Assembly (NCBI RefSeq): GCF_000146185.1
Contig: NC_012778.1
Coordinates: forward strand, 1,805,001 to 1,869,000
DNA: 64,000 nt
Source of the DNA: [Eubacterium] eligens ATCC 27750
GTDB taxonomy: Bacteria > Bacillota > Clostridia > Lachnospirales > Lachnospiraceae
Direction of reading: 5' to 3'
This document shows, piece by piece, positions 34,081 through 42,184 of the stretch (within the stretch, counting starts at the first letter, position 1; each line of letters starts with the position of its first letter). Under the pieces are notes generated by a model, which saw only the letters and a list, made by a program, of their open reading frames with translations, was not told the origin of the DNA and searched no databases. A program made the position numbers and the translations under genes.

Positions 34081-35158
34081 CGACCAACGCCTCCCTTTCT
34101 GTTTCCAGTTGTGCTGCCATATCCGTCTGCACCGTTGGAAATAAATGTGCATAATGATAAGTGATATCTACCGACTCATGTCCGACTCTTTCCCCTATTG
34201 TCAATGCTGAAAATCCTAAATTGATTAACAGGGAAATATGCGAATGTCGTAATCCATGGATTCGGATTCTTTTCACTCCTGCAAGCTTCGCTCCCCTATC
34301 CATTTCGTGATGCAGATAGCTTTTTGAAATGGTAAAAATTCTGTCATCCATCTTGATTCCATATATGTTTTTTATAAAATCCTCCATCTCTATAGTAAGG
34401 AAATCCGGCATGGCAATGGTTCTGTTACTCTTTGGTGTTTTCTGGTCTGTAATTACATCTTTACCTTCCAACCTCTGATATGACTTGTTTATCCGAAGCG
34501 TTTTCTTTTCAAAATTGAAATCACCCAGTGTCAAGGCAAGCAGCTCACCTTCACGAATACCAGTCCAATAAAGTATTTCAAATGCATAATACGAAATAGG
34601 CTTATCTACCACACACTCCAAAAATGCCTGAAATTCCTCCTGTGTCCAGAACTCCATTTCCTTATTTTCTTCCTTACCCATAGTTCCGGCTTTTCGTGCC
34701 ACATTATCTTTCAGGCCATACATATTTACCGCATGATTTAATATGGCACTAAGCTGATTATGAATGGTTTTCAGATAGGTAGGGGAGAATAACTCCCCGT
34801 TATCTTTTTTCAGCTTCATAATCTCATTCTGCCACTGGATGACATTCGAGGTTCGAATATCATCCAGTTTTCGTTTCCCGAAATAAGGCAGAATCTTTGT
34901 CTCAATAATGTGCTTCTTTGTCAGGAAAGTATTGCGTTTTATTTTTGGCTCTAAATCCGTCAGATAAATATCCACAAAACTTTTGAAGCTCATACTGATA
35001 CTCTGATCCTCTTTCAGCTTGAAATTACGCTCCCATTCAAGGGCTTCGCTCTTCTTTGCAAAGCCCCTCTTGGTTTTCTGTTTCCTTGCTCCGGTCAAAT
35101 CCTTATAATAGGTTCTCACCTCACACATTCCAGTCTTATAATTCTTGATAACCGCCAT
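34064..35158 (-). CDS. int: Tyrosine recombinase (integrase of element 2)
   Basis: In this 364-residue protein, the N-terminal AP2-like arm-binding part (KTGMCEVRTYYKD ... GFAKKSEALEWE), a central SAM-like core-binding domain and a C-terminal catalytic domain are all present. The catalytic residues are Arg in TGIREGELLAL, His-x-x-Arg in HGLRHSHIS, and Tyr in ITYHYAHLF. It should integrate the element at the guaA 3' end using the TTATTCAAACTC core and the TTGTCA arm sites. The start codon follows the excisionase stop directly. Confidence 0.93.
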   Translation of the reverse strand: MAVIKNYKTGMCEVRTYYKDLTGARKQKTKRGFAKKSEALEWERNFKLKEDQSISMSFKSFVDIYLTDLEPKIKRNTFLTKKHIIETKILPYFGKRKLDDIRTSNVIQWQNEIMKLKKDNGELFSPTYLKTIHNQLSAILNHAVNMYGLKDNVARKAGTMGKEENKEMEFWTQEEFQAFLECVVDKPISYYAFEILYWTGIREGELLALTLGDFNFEKKTLRINKSYQRLEGKDVITDQKTPKSNRTIAMPDFLTIEMEDFIKNIYGIKMDDRIFTISKSYLHHEMDRGAKLAGVKRIRIHGLRHSHISLLINLGFSALTIGERVGHESVDITYHYAHLFPTVQTDMAAQLETEREALVDVRKE

Positions 35159-35356
35159 CTATCCCACCTCCTTATCCGTAGACAGCCCGTAGATTCGTTT
35201 CATAAAATACTGTGTACTGACACGCCCTTTTATTGTCACGAATCCATCCGCCTCAAGTTCTGCATTCAGCCGTCGTATCAGTTTATAGGAATACGATAGC
35301 GAAACTCCCAGCATATCCATGACATCCTGTGCTGTCAAAAATCTCTTGTTCTCCAT
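35159..35356 (-). CDS. xis: Excisionase-type small DNA-binding protein
   Basis: The 65-residue protein has one winged-helix motif (FLTAQDVMDMLGVSLSYSYKL), as in ICE/IME excisionases. It is immediately followed by the integrase start, so the two are translated together. Its element 3 counterpart (57335-57520) shares GVSxSxxYKLxRxxN and a KGxVSxxYFxxRIYG tail. The gene reads away from the XRE regulator at 35577; the intervening 220 bases hold three regularly spaced repeats. Confidence 0.85.
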   Translation of the reverse strand: MENKRFLTAQDVMDMLGVSLSYSYKLIRRLNAELEADGFVTIKGRVSTQYFMKRIYGLSTDKEVG

Positions 35357-35390
35357 AAGCCAATGCCTCCTCTCTTTCGTTTTTATTATT

Positions 35391-35487
35391 CAGTTCATTT
35401 CCGAACGGTTTTGATGTGCATTATATTAGCAGTTCATTTTTGTACTGTAAATACTTTTTACTAAAAAACATTTCATTTTTGCACTGT
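35391..35487. repeat. Three operator-like repeats at 39-bp spacing
   Basis: CAGTTCATTTCCGAACGGT (35391), CAGTTCATTTTTGTACTGT (35430) and CATTTCATTTTTGCACTGT (35469) begin exactly 39 bases apart between the divergent xis and XRE genes. A TATAAT-type box follows at about 35493. They are likely binding sites for the XRE regulator. Confidence 0.7.
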
Positions 35488-35576
35488 TGATGATATAATA
35501 TACACAGATGCATGTTTTGTACCTCGTGTCTTCGTGCATTCTACAACACTCATTACACTAATAAGGAGCAGTAAAA

Positions 35577-36218
35577 ATGAGCGAGAAATTCACCAGCCGG
35601 GTAGGCTATTTGATTCGAAATTTCAGAATTGCATCTGATATGACGCAAAAGGAATTAGCAGATAAATGTGGATTAAACGAATCCACTATCAGAAACTATG
35701 AGCTCGGAAACAGATATCCGGATGAAGCAACTTTATTAAATATTGCAAACAATCTGGGAGTCAGCTTTTATGCATTATCTGACCCTGATGTTGCAAACAT
35801 ATTCAGCGCACTTCATGTGCTGTTTGACATTGAATGGGCATATGGACTACGACCTACCCTGAAACATGGAGAAATATGCTTCAAATTTGAAGAGCGGCTT
35901 CCTAGTGCCGGTCCCCGTCCACAGGAAGACCTTGATAACTTCCGAAAGATGGTTGAGTATTGGGCACGTTTACGAGACAAACTGGAAGATGGAGAAATAT
36001 CAGAAACGGAATATTATCTTAAAGAGGTAAAATACCCAATGAACCCAACAGACCCAAATAAAGAGTACACTGTTTCGTTGAATCTTGATGATGACGACCA
36101 GCTACTGGTTCAAAAAATGAATGAAGATGACGATGTAGAAGAAGCTGCTGAATTGTTAAAAGACTTGTTTCCGGATTTCTCTTATGTGAAAAGGAAAAGG
36201 AAACCGAAAAGAGAATAA
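35577..36218 (+). CDS. XRE-family regulator of element 2
   Basis: The 213-residue protein has an N-terminal helix-turn-helix (FRIASDMTQKELADKCGLNEST ... GNRYPDEAT), then a conserved region ending in WARLRDKLEDGEISETEYYLKEVKYP that also occurs in the element 3 regulator (58380-58460: CEMKTKLNSGEISPNEYF). The last 50 residues are acidic then basic. Placed divergently from xis-int in both elements, it probably controls excision. Confidence 0.85.
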   Translation: MSEKFTSRVGYLIRNFRIASDMTQKELADKCGLNESTIRNYELGNRYPDEATLLNIANNLGVSFYALSDPDVANIFSALHVLFDIEWAYGLRPTLKHGEICFKFEERLPSAGPRPQEDLDNFRKMVEYWARLRDKLEDGEISETEYYLKEVKYPMNPTDPNKEYTVSLNLDDDDQLLVQKMNEDDDVEEAAELLKDLFPDFSYVKRKRKPKRE

Positions 36219-36235
36219 TCTGAAAGGACACAATT

Positions 36236-37066
36236 ATGGATAAATTACAATACGATAGTTTTTACAAATTTCTCGTTTCACTAGGCATGTTGCTTATCAC
36301 ACTACCTGTATTGGCATATCTTTATATACTTAACACAAACTACAAACTCATAAGCCAAAATGATTACGATAACCTATCCGAAATTTCAATTCAAAGGATG
36401 AATGATAATTTAAAATTATTAGATTTCACAACCACAATTATGCCTGTAGTTTCCATTCTACTTATTGTAACAGGTCTAGTCTTAATAATTATTGGCTGTT
36501 GTAAATGGTATAGCATTCAAAAAGAACTTGACGAGCAAATAAAATCTGATACCATTACCAAAAAGATTAACGCCACACAATTAAGTTCTTCAGAAACTGT
36601 TGAAAAAGTAGCTAATGAAATCTCTACAGAACAAAACAATTCAACAAATGTTTCATCCGACAGAGTTGTAAGATACATGCAAATAGAGGATAAATGTTAC
36701 AAATATTTTTCCCAAAAGCTTTCTCGCAGATATCTTCTCAAACAAAACTTGCGTATAGGCAGACTCGAATACGATATTATCGCTCTCTCAAAACATACCA
36801 AGAATGACTTGATTTTTGAAATCAAATATTGGACTATTACTAATATTACAAATAATAGACTTGAACATTTGATAACGAATGTTAAATATATGTGTGAAAA
36901 CTATAAATCTAATACAGACCGTAACTGTGAATCTGTGATAGTCATAGTTGCACCCAAAGAAAAAATCGAGAAAATTCAAAACTGCTGTCTCAATCACTTT
37001 GATGATTATGAAGATTCACTATTAGAAAATGTTAGCTTTGAATTCTTTGCAGAAGAAGATTTATAA
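36236..37066 (+). CDS. Membrane-anchored PD-(D/E)xK nuclease-like protein
   Basis: The 276-residue protein has two transmembrane segments (about 10-32 and 66-90), a low-complexity linker, then a soluble domain of about 140-276. That domain carries the pattern RLEYDIIALSKH (Asp at about 183) and LIFEIKYW (Glu-x-Lys, about 198-200), the active-site arrangement of the PD-(D/E)xK fold. It follows the XRE gene by 17 bases in an operon and ends at a terminator. A membrane-tethered nuclease would fit phage or plasmid exclusion; this is inference. Confidence 0.6.
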   Translation: MDKLQYDSFYKFLVSLGMLLITLPVLAYLYILNTNYKLISQNDYDNLSEISIQRMNDNLKLLDFTTTIMPVVSILLIVTGLVLIIIGCCKWYSIQKELDEQIKSDTITKKINATQLSSSETVEKVANEISTEQNNSTNVSSDRVVRYMQIEDKCYKYFSQKLSRRYLLKQNLRIGRLEYDIIALSKHTKNDLIFEIKYWTITNITNNRLEHLITNVKYMCENYKSNTDRNCESVIVIVAPKEKIEKIQNCCLNHFDDYEDSLLENVSFEFFAEEDL

Positions 37067-37069
37067 GCA

Positions 37070-37100
37070 ATTCCCCAAACCCCTTTTGGGAATCTTTTGT
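37070..37100 (+). terminator. Terminator after the membrane nuclease gene
   Basis: ATTCCCCAAA (37070-37079) pairs with TTTGGGAAT (37085-37093, one bulged base), followed by CTTTTGTTT. Confidence 0.7.
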
Positions 37101-37138
37101 TTACAAAAAAAACAAATAAAAAACTTTAGAGGTAGAAA

Positions 37139-37612
37139 ATGATTGGATTGATTGTTGCAAGGTCAAAAAATAATGTTATTGGTAGAAATGGTGAGATTCC
37201 TTGGAAAATCAAAGGTGAGCAAAAATTTTTTAAGGAACTTACAATCGGAAATATTGTAGTTATGGGAAGAAAATCTTATGAAGAAATTGGTCATCCACTT
37301 CCAAATCGCCAAAATATAATAGTATCAAAGACAATGAAATATGAAGGCGAAAACCTAATTACTGTATCATCTTTGGCAGAAGCATTGGCACTTTCTGACA
37401 ATTCAAATATTTATATAGCAGGAGGGTATGGAGTATACAAAGAGGCTATCCCTTTTGTTGATGTAATGTACATTACAGAAGTAGATATGAATATCGAAGA
37501 TGGAGATGTATTTTTTCCAGAGTTTGATGTAAATGATTTCGATTTGATTATAGGTGAAACATTTGGCGAGAATACTAAGTATACGAGGACTACATACATA
37601 AGAAAGAAGTAG
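37139..37612 (+). CDS. Dihydrofolate reductase, DfrF-like
   Basis: The 157-residue protein has all DHFR landmarks: MIGLIVARSKNNVIGRNGEIPW (NADPH and substrate loop, with Trp of the conserved PW), VVMGRKSYEEIG, the NRQNIIVS strand and IYIAGGYGVYKEA. Its wording is close to what I recall of the trimethoprim-insensitive enzyme DfrF of Gram-positive bacteria. It lies on a mobilizable element beside cargo genes rather than with folate or thymidylate genes, which supports an acquired resistance role, but resistance is not proven by sequence alone. Confidence 0.85.
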   Translation: MIGLIVARSKNNVIGRNGEIPWKIKGEQKFFKELTIGNIVVMGRKSYEEIGHPLPNRQNIIVSKTMKYEGENLITVSSLAEALALSDNSNIYIAGGYGVYKEAIPFVDVMYITEVDMNIEDGDVFFPEFDVNDFDLIIGETFGENTKYTRTTYIRKK

Positions 37613-37788
37613 CCATTGTAACCAGGACCTTCCAAGAACGTCCAGACAAATACAATATACTGCAATTTGAATTTGATACTGATCAATCTTGCTTGTTGAG
37701 TGTTATTCAAGATATTGAAAATGAAAATATGGTGATATGGAATGATTACACCAAAAATAGGAAGGCGGAAATTATATGCTCAATATAG
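37612..37788 (+). pseudogene. Short coding-like fragment after the DHFR gene
   Basis: A frame out of step with the DHFR gene reads AIVTRTFQERPDKYNILQFE and continues to a stop at 37786-37788, overlapping the start of the barstar-like gene. It looks like natural protein sequence but lacks a start, so it is probably the debris of a lost gene. Confidence 0.35.
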
Positions 37789-38377
37789 ATGCAAAAGGAA
37801 TATTAAAAACACTGGTAGAATAACCCCCATCTTTCCCGACATTCGTCCTACCACAATGATTAAAGAAAACTGTATGACAACCTCTGTTCTTAGCTTTGAT
37901 AGTGCTGTATCCTTGAACGAATCTATCCCCGCTTCCATTACTTTTATTTCACCGAAATATTATGCAAATATATTATGGCTCAACAAGTGTTTGGATATAT
38001 ATGAAGGTCCAAGAGTAATAGGCACTTTCATAGTAACTGAAATAACAAATCCTATCCTTGATGCAAATGCTGAAAAGTGGATATTCATTGATGGACGTGA
38101 TATCCATACGCTTAATGATTTTTTTGACCAAATAGAACAGAAATTAACTTCTAAAATTGACTTCAAAATAGGTCGTAATATGAATGCTTTTAGCGACTTG
38201 CTGTGGGGTGGATTTGGCATTCACGAATATGCTGAACCGCTTCACATTGTTTGGATATATTCCACACAAAGCAGAAAGGCATTGGGAAACAAATATTTCG
38301 ATACAATCATATCAATTATTGAAAACCACGAAAGTAATAACAAATACTTGGAACTATACGATGAACATATATTTTGA
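37742..38377 (+). CDS. Barstar-like protein with N-terminal beta-barrel region
   Basis: In this 211-residue frame, residues about 120-205 match the barstar family: WIFIDGRDIHTLNDFFDQI, then GRNMNAFSDLLWGGFG, then PLHIVWIYS. The part before (about 20-115; GRITPIFPDIRPTT, EGPRVIGTFIV) resembles the EF-Tu-like barrel often joined to barstar in immunity proteins. The start is uncertain: ATGs at 37742, 37856 and 37874 all lack good ribosome sites, and the 5' region seems rearranged. No barnase-like toxin is visible nearby. Confidence 0.6.
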   Translation: MITPKIGRRKLYAQYRCKRNIKNTGRITPIFPDIRPTTMIKENCMTTSVLSFDSAVSLNESIPASITFISPKYYANILWLNKCLDIYEGPRVIGTFIVTEITNPILDANAEKWIFIDGRDIHTLNDFFDQIEQKLTSKIDFKIGRNMNAFSDLLWGGFGIHEYAEPLHIVWIYSTQSRKALGNKYFDTIISIIENHESNNKYLELYDEHIF

Positions 38378-38484
38378 TCTGTCTTTACGGGGCATCAGAT
38401 TTCAAATATTAGATAAAATGTCCCTTTTTGACAAAGACTATCTTTCTTCCCTATGAGATAATGCTATATATACGGAGGATGCAA

Positions 38485-39063
38485 ATGGAAAATACAATCG
38501 CAAAGAACATCATCTATTATGCTTATAACAGAACTAAACAACATGAAGTAGCAAAAGCGCTAGGCTATTCGACAAAGCAATTGACTAGAATTTGCAAGGT
38601 CGTTTTTAATCGTACCTATAAACAATTTCAGCGAGAACTAATTTTCTCCACCATTTTAGAACGAATACGTGACTGCAATACACCTCAATCAATTGCAGAG
38701 GAATTCTTTAACGGGAATGTACATCAATTGTATGCCTATGTAAAATCTTTCTTAAATGTTCCTCCTAAACAAATCTCAACCAAAGGAGGGCACTATATGA
38801 CTGCAGCCGAAATACAAATTCTCGAAACCAAAGTAATTACCATGTTGGCTACAAATCCAATCAAAAATCTTACTTTAAAACAATTAGGAGTTCCAAGATT
38901 TATTATCACAAATTTAAGACAAAAAGGATACAATATTATCTCAGTTCCAGGTCGTTATAATGGCGGATACAACCTTAACTATACCTCAAAGTCTAATTGT
39001 CTTAGCTGGATTAACAACATCCGCATATATCGATATGGATTACCCGGAAATTATTCCTTCTAA
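38485..39063 (+). CDS. Helix-turn-helix protein, unknown target
   Basis: The 192-residue protein starts from the ATG at 38485, with GGAGG six bases upstream; the earlier ATG has no ribosome site. Residues about 10-60 look like an AraC-type helix-turn-helix (RTKQHEVAKALGYSTKQLTR ... TYKQFQREL). The C-terminal half (about 110-192) has a second winged-helix-like stretch ending in a Tyr/Asn-rich tail. It is the last gene before the right end of element 2 and may regulate the element. Confidence 0.55.
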   Translation: MENTIAKNIIYYAYNRTKQHEVAKALGYSTKQLTRICKVVFNRTYKQFQRELIFSTILERIRDCNTPQSIAEEFFNGNVHQLYAYVKSFLNVPPKQISTKGGHYMTAAEIQILETKVITMLATNPIKNLTLKQLGVPRFIITNLRQKGYNIISVPGRYNGGYNLNYTSKSNCLSWINNIRIYRYGLPGNYSF

Positions 39064-39081
39064 ATCAGTTTTCAAATATTA

Positions 39082-39102
39082 TTGTCATTTGATTGTCACT
39101 CA
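39082..39102. repeat. Right arm-type repeats of element 2
   Basis: TTGTCA (39082) and TTGTCACTCA (39093-39102) match the left-end copy (21469-21489) at 19 of 21 bases in the same orientation. Confidence 0.8.
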
Positions 39103-39111
39103 ACCAAAAAT

Positions 39112-39149
39112 GAGCCAAGAAACGCCTTAAATTCAGCATTTCTTGGCTC
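39112..39149 (-). terminator. Hairpin at the right end of element 2
   Basis: GAGCCAAGAAA (39112-39122) pairs exactly with TTTCTTGGCTC (39139-39149). On the minus strand ATTTTTGG follows. It would stop transcription arriving from the guaA side. Confidence 0.75.
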
Positions 39150-39156
39150 TTGTACC

Positions 39157-39168
39157 TTATTCAAACTC
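39157..39168. repeat. att-core copy, element 2 / element 3 junction
   Basis: TTATTCAAACTC, identical to the guaA end at 58570-58581. Confidence 0.88.
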
Positions 39169-39270
39169 GCAAAGTTTGGTTTGATGTAGGTTATTTTAAT
39201 GTGGTTATCTATACTGTTTTGTATTGATAATCTATACTTTTTCCACACGTTATTTTTCGTTTCACATATT

Positions 39271-39293
39271 TTTAGTACCAATCCAGTACCATT
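39271..39293. repeat. Left arm-type repeats of element 3
   Basis: TTTAGTACCA followed by CCAGTACCATT. Matching TTTAGTACCA copies lie at the right end (58490-58510). The other bases of 39169-39604 hold no gene that I can support. Confidence 0.8.
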
Positions 39294-39432
39294 GCATTTT
39301 TTCATTATTGTGTGTAGTTCAGGTGGCTTGCAGGTTTCTTTTACTACTCACAGAATAATTTTCTGTCGGTTTGCTTGTCCACCTATGGAAATTATAATCT
39401 ACATCCAATATTTCTGCAAGAAAAAGTTTTGT

Positions 39433-39451
39433 GGTACTAATCGTTAGTACC
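39433..39451. repeat. Palindrome carrying the same TAGTACC motif
   Basis: GGTACTAA TCG TTAGTACC is a perfect inverted repeat inside the left end of element 3. It contains the arm-type motif in both orientations, so it may be a further integrase or excisionase site. Confidence 0.6.
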
Positions 39452-39604
39452 AGTCTCATGCAAACTCTTTTTCCTGTTTGTTTTTTAATAAATATGGTGT
39501 TATTCAATCACAAAATTGTATCATCTTGATGCGATTTTTAATCTTGATATTACAAAACTATTGTATCCAAAACAGAATGTAAGCTGAAGGGCATTTTCAC
39601 GTTA

Positions 39605-40159
39605 CTAAACAATCCCCCAACTTTTATACGCTTCGTCTGAGTAACACCCCAAAGCACCCCCCTTAGGATACTTTGAATTAACAACAGAAAACTGATTAAT
39701 CGCGTCAAAAATCGGTTCCTTTTTAAAAGGTATATGTATACAATGGGCATTTCCATTTTGTATTCGTTCCGCTAAGGATTTTGGCCACATGGTATTCAAT
39801 TCTGAAGGTGCCCCAATCTTAGAATACCCTGGATACGCTATTATGATTGGTAACTCATAATAATCAACGGCTTTTTCAATTTCCCAATTAAGAATTCCTC
39901 TATCATAATTTGTCTTATCCGTTATAATCAAAAGAAAATTCTTACTTGCTGATAATCTAGTTTCCAATCTGTTAAAAAGCGTTGCCTTTGATGAGCTATC
40001 CCGCACTTGATAAGTTTTTTCATGTGAATTAGTAAACTTGAAATCTATACTTCCTAATCTATTCCATGCCTTCAGCAAGTTAAAATAATGAATATCGCTT
40101 TCTGTAGGATCTGTAGTTCCTTGCCCATCAAAAGCAACATATGTACCTGTTCTGTTCAT
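39605..40159 (-). CDS. thsB: ThsB-like TIR-domain protein (Thoeris)
   Basis: The 184-residue protein has the ThsB-type TIR fold: YVAFDGQGTTDPTES, FNLLKAWN, FTNSHEKTYQVRDSSSKAT, NFLLIITDKTNYDRGILNWEIEKA and LPIIIAYPGY. In Thoeris such proteins sense infection and make a signal nucleotide from NAD+. The TM-macro effector gene ends 13 bases upstream on the same strand, which is the pairing of type II Thoeris. It is the last gene of the three-gene locus. Confidence 0.87.
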   Translation of the reverse strand: MNRTGTYVAFDGQGTTDPTESDIHYFNLLKAWNRLGSIDFKFTNSHEKTYQVRDSSSKATLFNRLETRLSASKNFLLIITDKTNYDRGILNWEIEKAVDYYELPIIIAYPGYSKIGAPSELNTMWPKSLAERIQNGNAHCIHIPFKKEPIFDAINQFSVVNSKYPKGGALGCYSDEAYKSWGIV

Positions 40160-40172
40160 GTGTGGTCCCTCC

Positions 40173-41063
40173 CTATAACATTTTTAGGTTCATCAAACCT
40201 ATTTTTTCTTCTTTATCCCTTACAACAATATGTATATCACAATCTATTTTATCCTTAAAAAGTTCAATTGTTTTAACAATATAGACAGCTAAGTCATTTG
40301 CACTGCCCACATCAGCCCCTCCCGTTCCAATTACAGGCATATATGTAGGAAAGCCTTGAGAACGTTCTGAAATATATTTTACTAAAGAAGCTATCGCTTT
40401 TATATAGTCTTCTTTTTCGACATGGGCTCTTAATTCATTGTCAAAATATGTCAGTCCTAAGATAAAATACTGTTCATTGTTGAGGCCCTTTATTTCAGCA
40501 ACCGATCCGATATCATATCGACGCAAGTTTCCACTTCGCTTTTCTTTTTGTTTAATATTCGTATACTTATATCCATGCAATAACAAATTGTTTTGTATTT
40601 CATTTGAGACTGTATCAGAATCTCTGTTGTTTTGCTTATATATTCGTTCTAATGCCAAACCATGAATTTTTTTTGATCCTACTAAGTCATCATCTACTAT
40701 CGTGTCAAAGCATCTATTCCCAGCAAAAACAATGTTCTTCTTTTCATTTGGATTTCCATTATTAAATAAATCCCCATATTCTACAAACAGCGAATGATTT
40801 GAGTGAAGATCAAAAATTTTCACTTGTTTTCTTTGCTTAGTATATATTGTGACACCTATCACTATGGCAAAATAGATTACCATCAAAATAAACACAGCTA
40901 CAATCATTCGCATAACTACATTATCAATACAATTTAACATAATGTCTGTTGGTGTAACTAATGTAACGAATCCCCAAACAGAAAAGAGGGATGCAGTAAT
41001 TTTGTTGCTTGTAATAAATATGTAATGCCAGTTATATCTCATCGTACAAAATAATACTTTCAT
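40173..41063 (-). CDS. thsA: ThsA-like membrane-macro effector (type II Thoeris)
   Basis: The 296-residue protein has two transmembrane segments (about 14-36 and 50-73), followed by a macro-type domain (about 82-290) with VFAGNRCFDTIVDDDLVGSKKIHG, YDIGSVAEI and PVIGTGGADVGS. Effectors of type II Thoeris have exactly this order: membrane anchor plus ligand-sensing macro domain. Binding of the TIR-made signal is thought to trigger membrane damage and abortive infection. It overlaps the upstream TIR gene by four bases and is followed by thsB. Confidence 0.85.
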   Translation of the reverse strand: MKVLFCTMRYNWHYIFITSNKITASLFSVWGFVTLVTPTDIMLNCIDNVVMRMIVAVFILMVIYFAIVIGVTIYTKQRKQVKIFDLHSNHSLFVEYGDLFNNGNPNEKKNIVFAGNRCFDTIVDDDLVGSKKIHGLALERIYKQNNRDSDTVSNEIQNNLLLHGYKYTNIKQKEKRSGNLRRYDIGSVAEIKGLNNEQYFILGLTYFDNELRAHVEKEDYIKAIASLVKYISERSQGFPTYMPVIGTGGADVGSANDLAVYIVKTIELFKDKIDCDIHIVVRDKEEKIGLMNLKML

Positions 41064-41869
41064 CGTATCTCTCCTAGAACTACTTCTTTCATCGGTCTAA
41101 ATGTATCTAAGATGTCATTTCTTGGCTCTATTTTATCATAAAAGCTTGTGTAATATTTTTCTTCTTTATGCTTTGTGTAAAAATTCCCAATTTCCCAAGC
41201 ACACCATTGGCGAATGCTATTATTACCACGAATCCGCAACTCACTATTTGTCGTTCTCAGAAACAAAAACTGATTGCTATCTTTTAAAGCTTCTTCCAAT
41301 TTCTCTTTGGTGACGGAACTGTGATTATTTACTCCATCCCACATCCAATTAACATATAATAATCCAGAGCGACGCCAAAAATAGTAAAACAAAGCTTGAG
41401 TTAATCCCTTGTCGTAATATGCGTATGATAAAAAGGTTTTCTTTCTCGCGGTACGAATGCTTTCATCATCCGAAATTTCAATAAAATTAGTTTCTATAAC
41501 TTCTTCTTGATAATCTGCAATAGCCTTTAATAAGTATTTAAAATATGTTTTAAATAAGTTGGAAAAAGACTGTTCTTTTTCCATTTTTTTACTCATTTGC
41601 TGTTGTATTTGATTTGTTACTCTATGCACGAAAACTAAATTTTGGACTTCTTTTACATTGCGATCAAACATTGCTTGGTATTCTTCCATTTGTGGCATTC
41701 TCTCCCCATTGTTAATTATGTCTTCAAAGCCACGTAAAAGTCGTGCAGAATCATAATACATATTCTTAACCGATAGATAATCCCTAAAGCGTACTATTCC
41801 CTCACCACTTTCTATTAAATCTCCGCTTTCAATAAAAAGATTATATCTTGTCAAAGAACTTAGTCCCAT
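41060..41869 (-). CDS. Second TIR-like protein of the Thoeris locus
   Basis: In this 269-residue protein the first 140 residues are helical and unrecognised. Residues about 145-255 form a TIR-like domain: KKTFLSYAYYDKGLTQALF, WMWDGVN, LEEALKDSNQFLFLRTTNSELR, then IRQWCAWEIGNFY. It differs from ThsB, being of the SAVED/TIR-like type with the conserved W-x-x-E. Its stop overlaps the effector start, so it belongs to the locus. It may be an additional sensor or a variant producing the same signal. Confidence 0.72.
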   Translation of the reverse strand: MGLSSLTRYNLFIESGDLIESGEGIVRFRDYLSVKNMYYDSARLLRGFEDIINNGERMPQMEEYQAMFDRNVKEVQNLVFVHRVTNQIQQQMSKKMEKEQSFSNLFKTYFKYLLKAIADYQEEVIETNFIEISDDESIRTARKKTFLSYAYYDKGLTQALFYYFWRRSGLLYVNWMWDGVNNHSSVTKEKLEEALKDSNQFLFLRTTNSELRIRGNNSIRQWCAWEIGNFYTKHKEEKYYTSFYDKIEPRNDILDTFRPMKEVVLGEIR

Positions 41870-42184
41870 ACTGTATACCTCTCGTCTTTATCATATTGTT
41901 ACATGGCAAATATCTATGCCACTATTGCGTTATCGTTTATACTTTCAACAATCTTCTAAATTTCTATCCAAACACTCAGGTTAGTAAATATATACATCTC
42001 ACTTCCCTAATATGTTAACAAAGCTTACTGTATTACAGAAAACACTTCATAATATCATTATGGAAATAAACTCAATGTACTGATTAAAACCCCAAATGTA
42101 TTTACATCACTTCACATATATCTTAATTCAAAAATACATAGTTTTTTTGTTATTATCCACTTAATATACAACACTTTTGCCAAC
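41870..42184. other. Intergenic segment between Gabija and Thoeris loci
   Basis: The 315 bases are very AT-rich and non-coding. They must hold the Thoeris promoter and the end of the Gabija transcript, but I find no convincing promoter pair, terminator or repeat. Confidence 0.5.

Larger units (their letters stand above)
21365..39168. mobile_element. Element 2: integrative mobilizable element with restriction and HerA-NurA cargo
   Basis: It is bounded by identical 12-base cores and by TTGTCA-N5/6-TTGTCACTCA repeats at both ends (21469-21489 and 39082-39102; 19 of 21 bases identical). It has integrase, excisionase, XRE regulator, MobV relaxase, MobC-like and TnpV-like genes but no conjugation genes. 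It is therefore a mobilizable element of about 17.8 kb needing a helper. Cargo: the DpnII/HerA-NurA operon, a second restriction module, a membrane nuclease, a DfrF-like enzyme and a barstar-like protein. Confidence 0.85.

Noticed and set aside
36236-37066. Kiwa, Zorya or other named membrane defence system
   Set aside because: Only a two-helix plus PD-(D/E)xK layout is visible; partner genes of those systems are absent.
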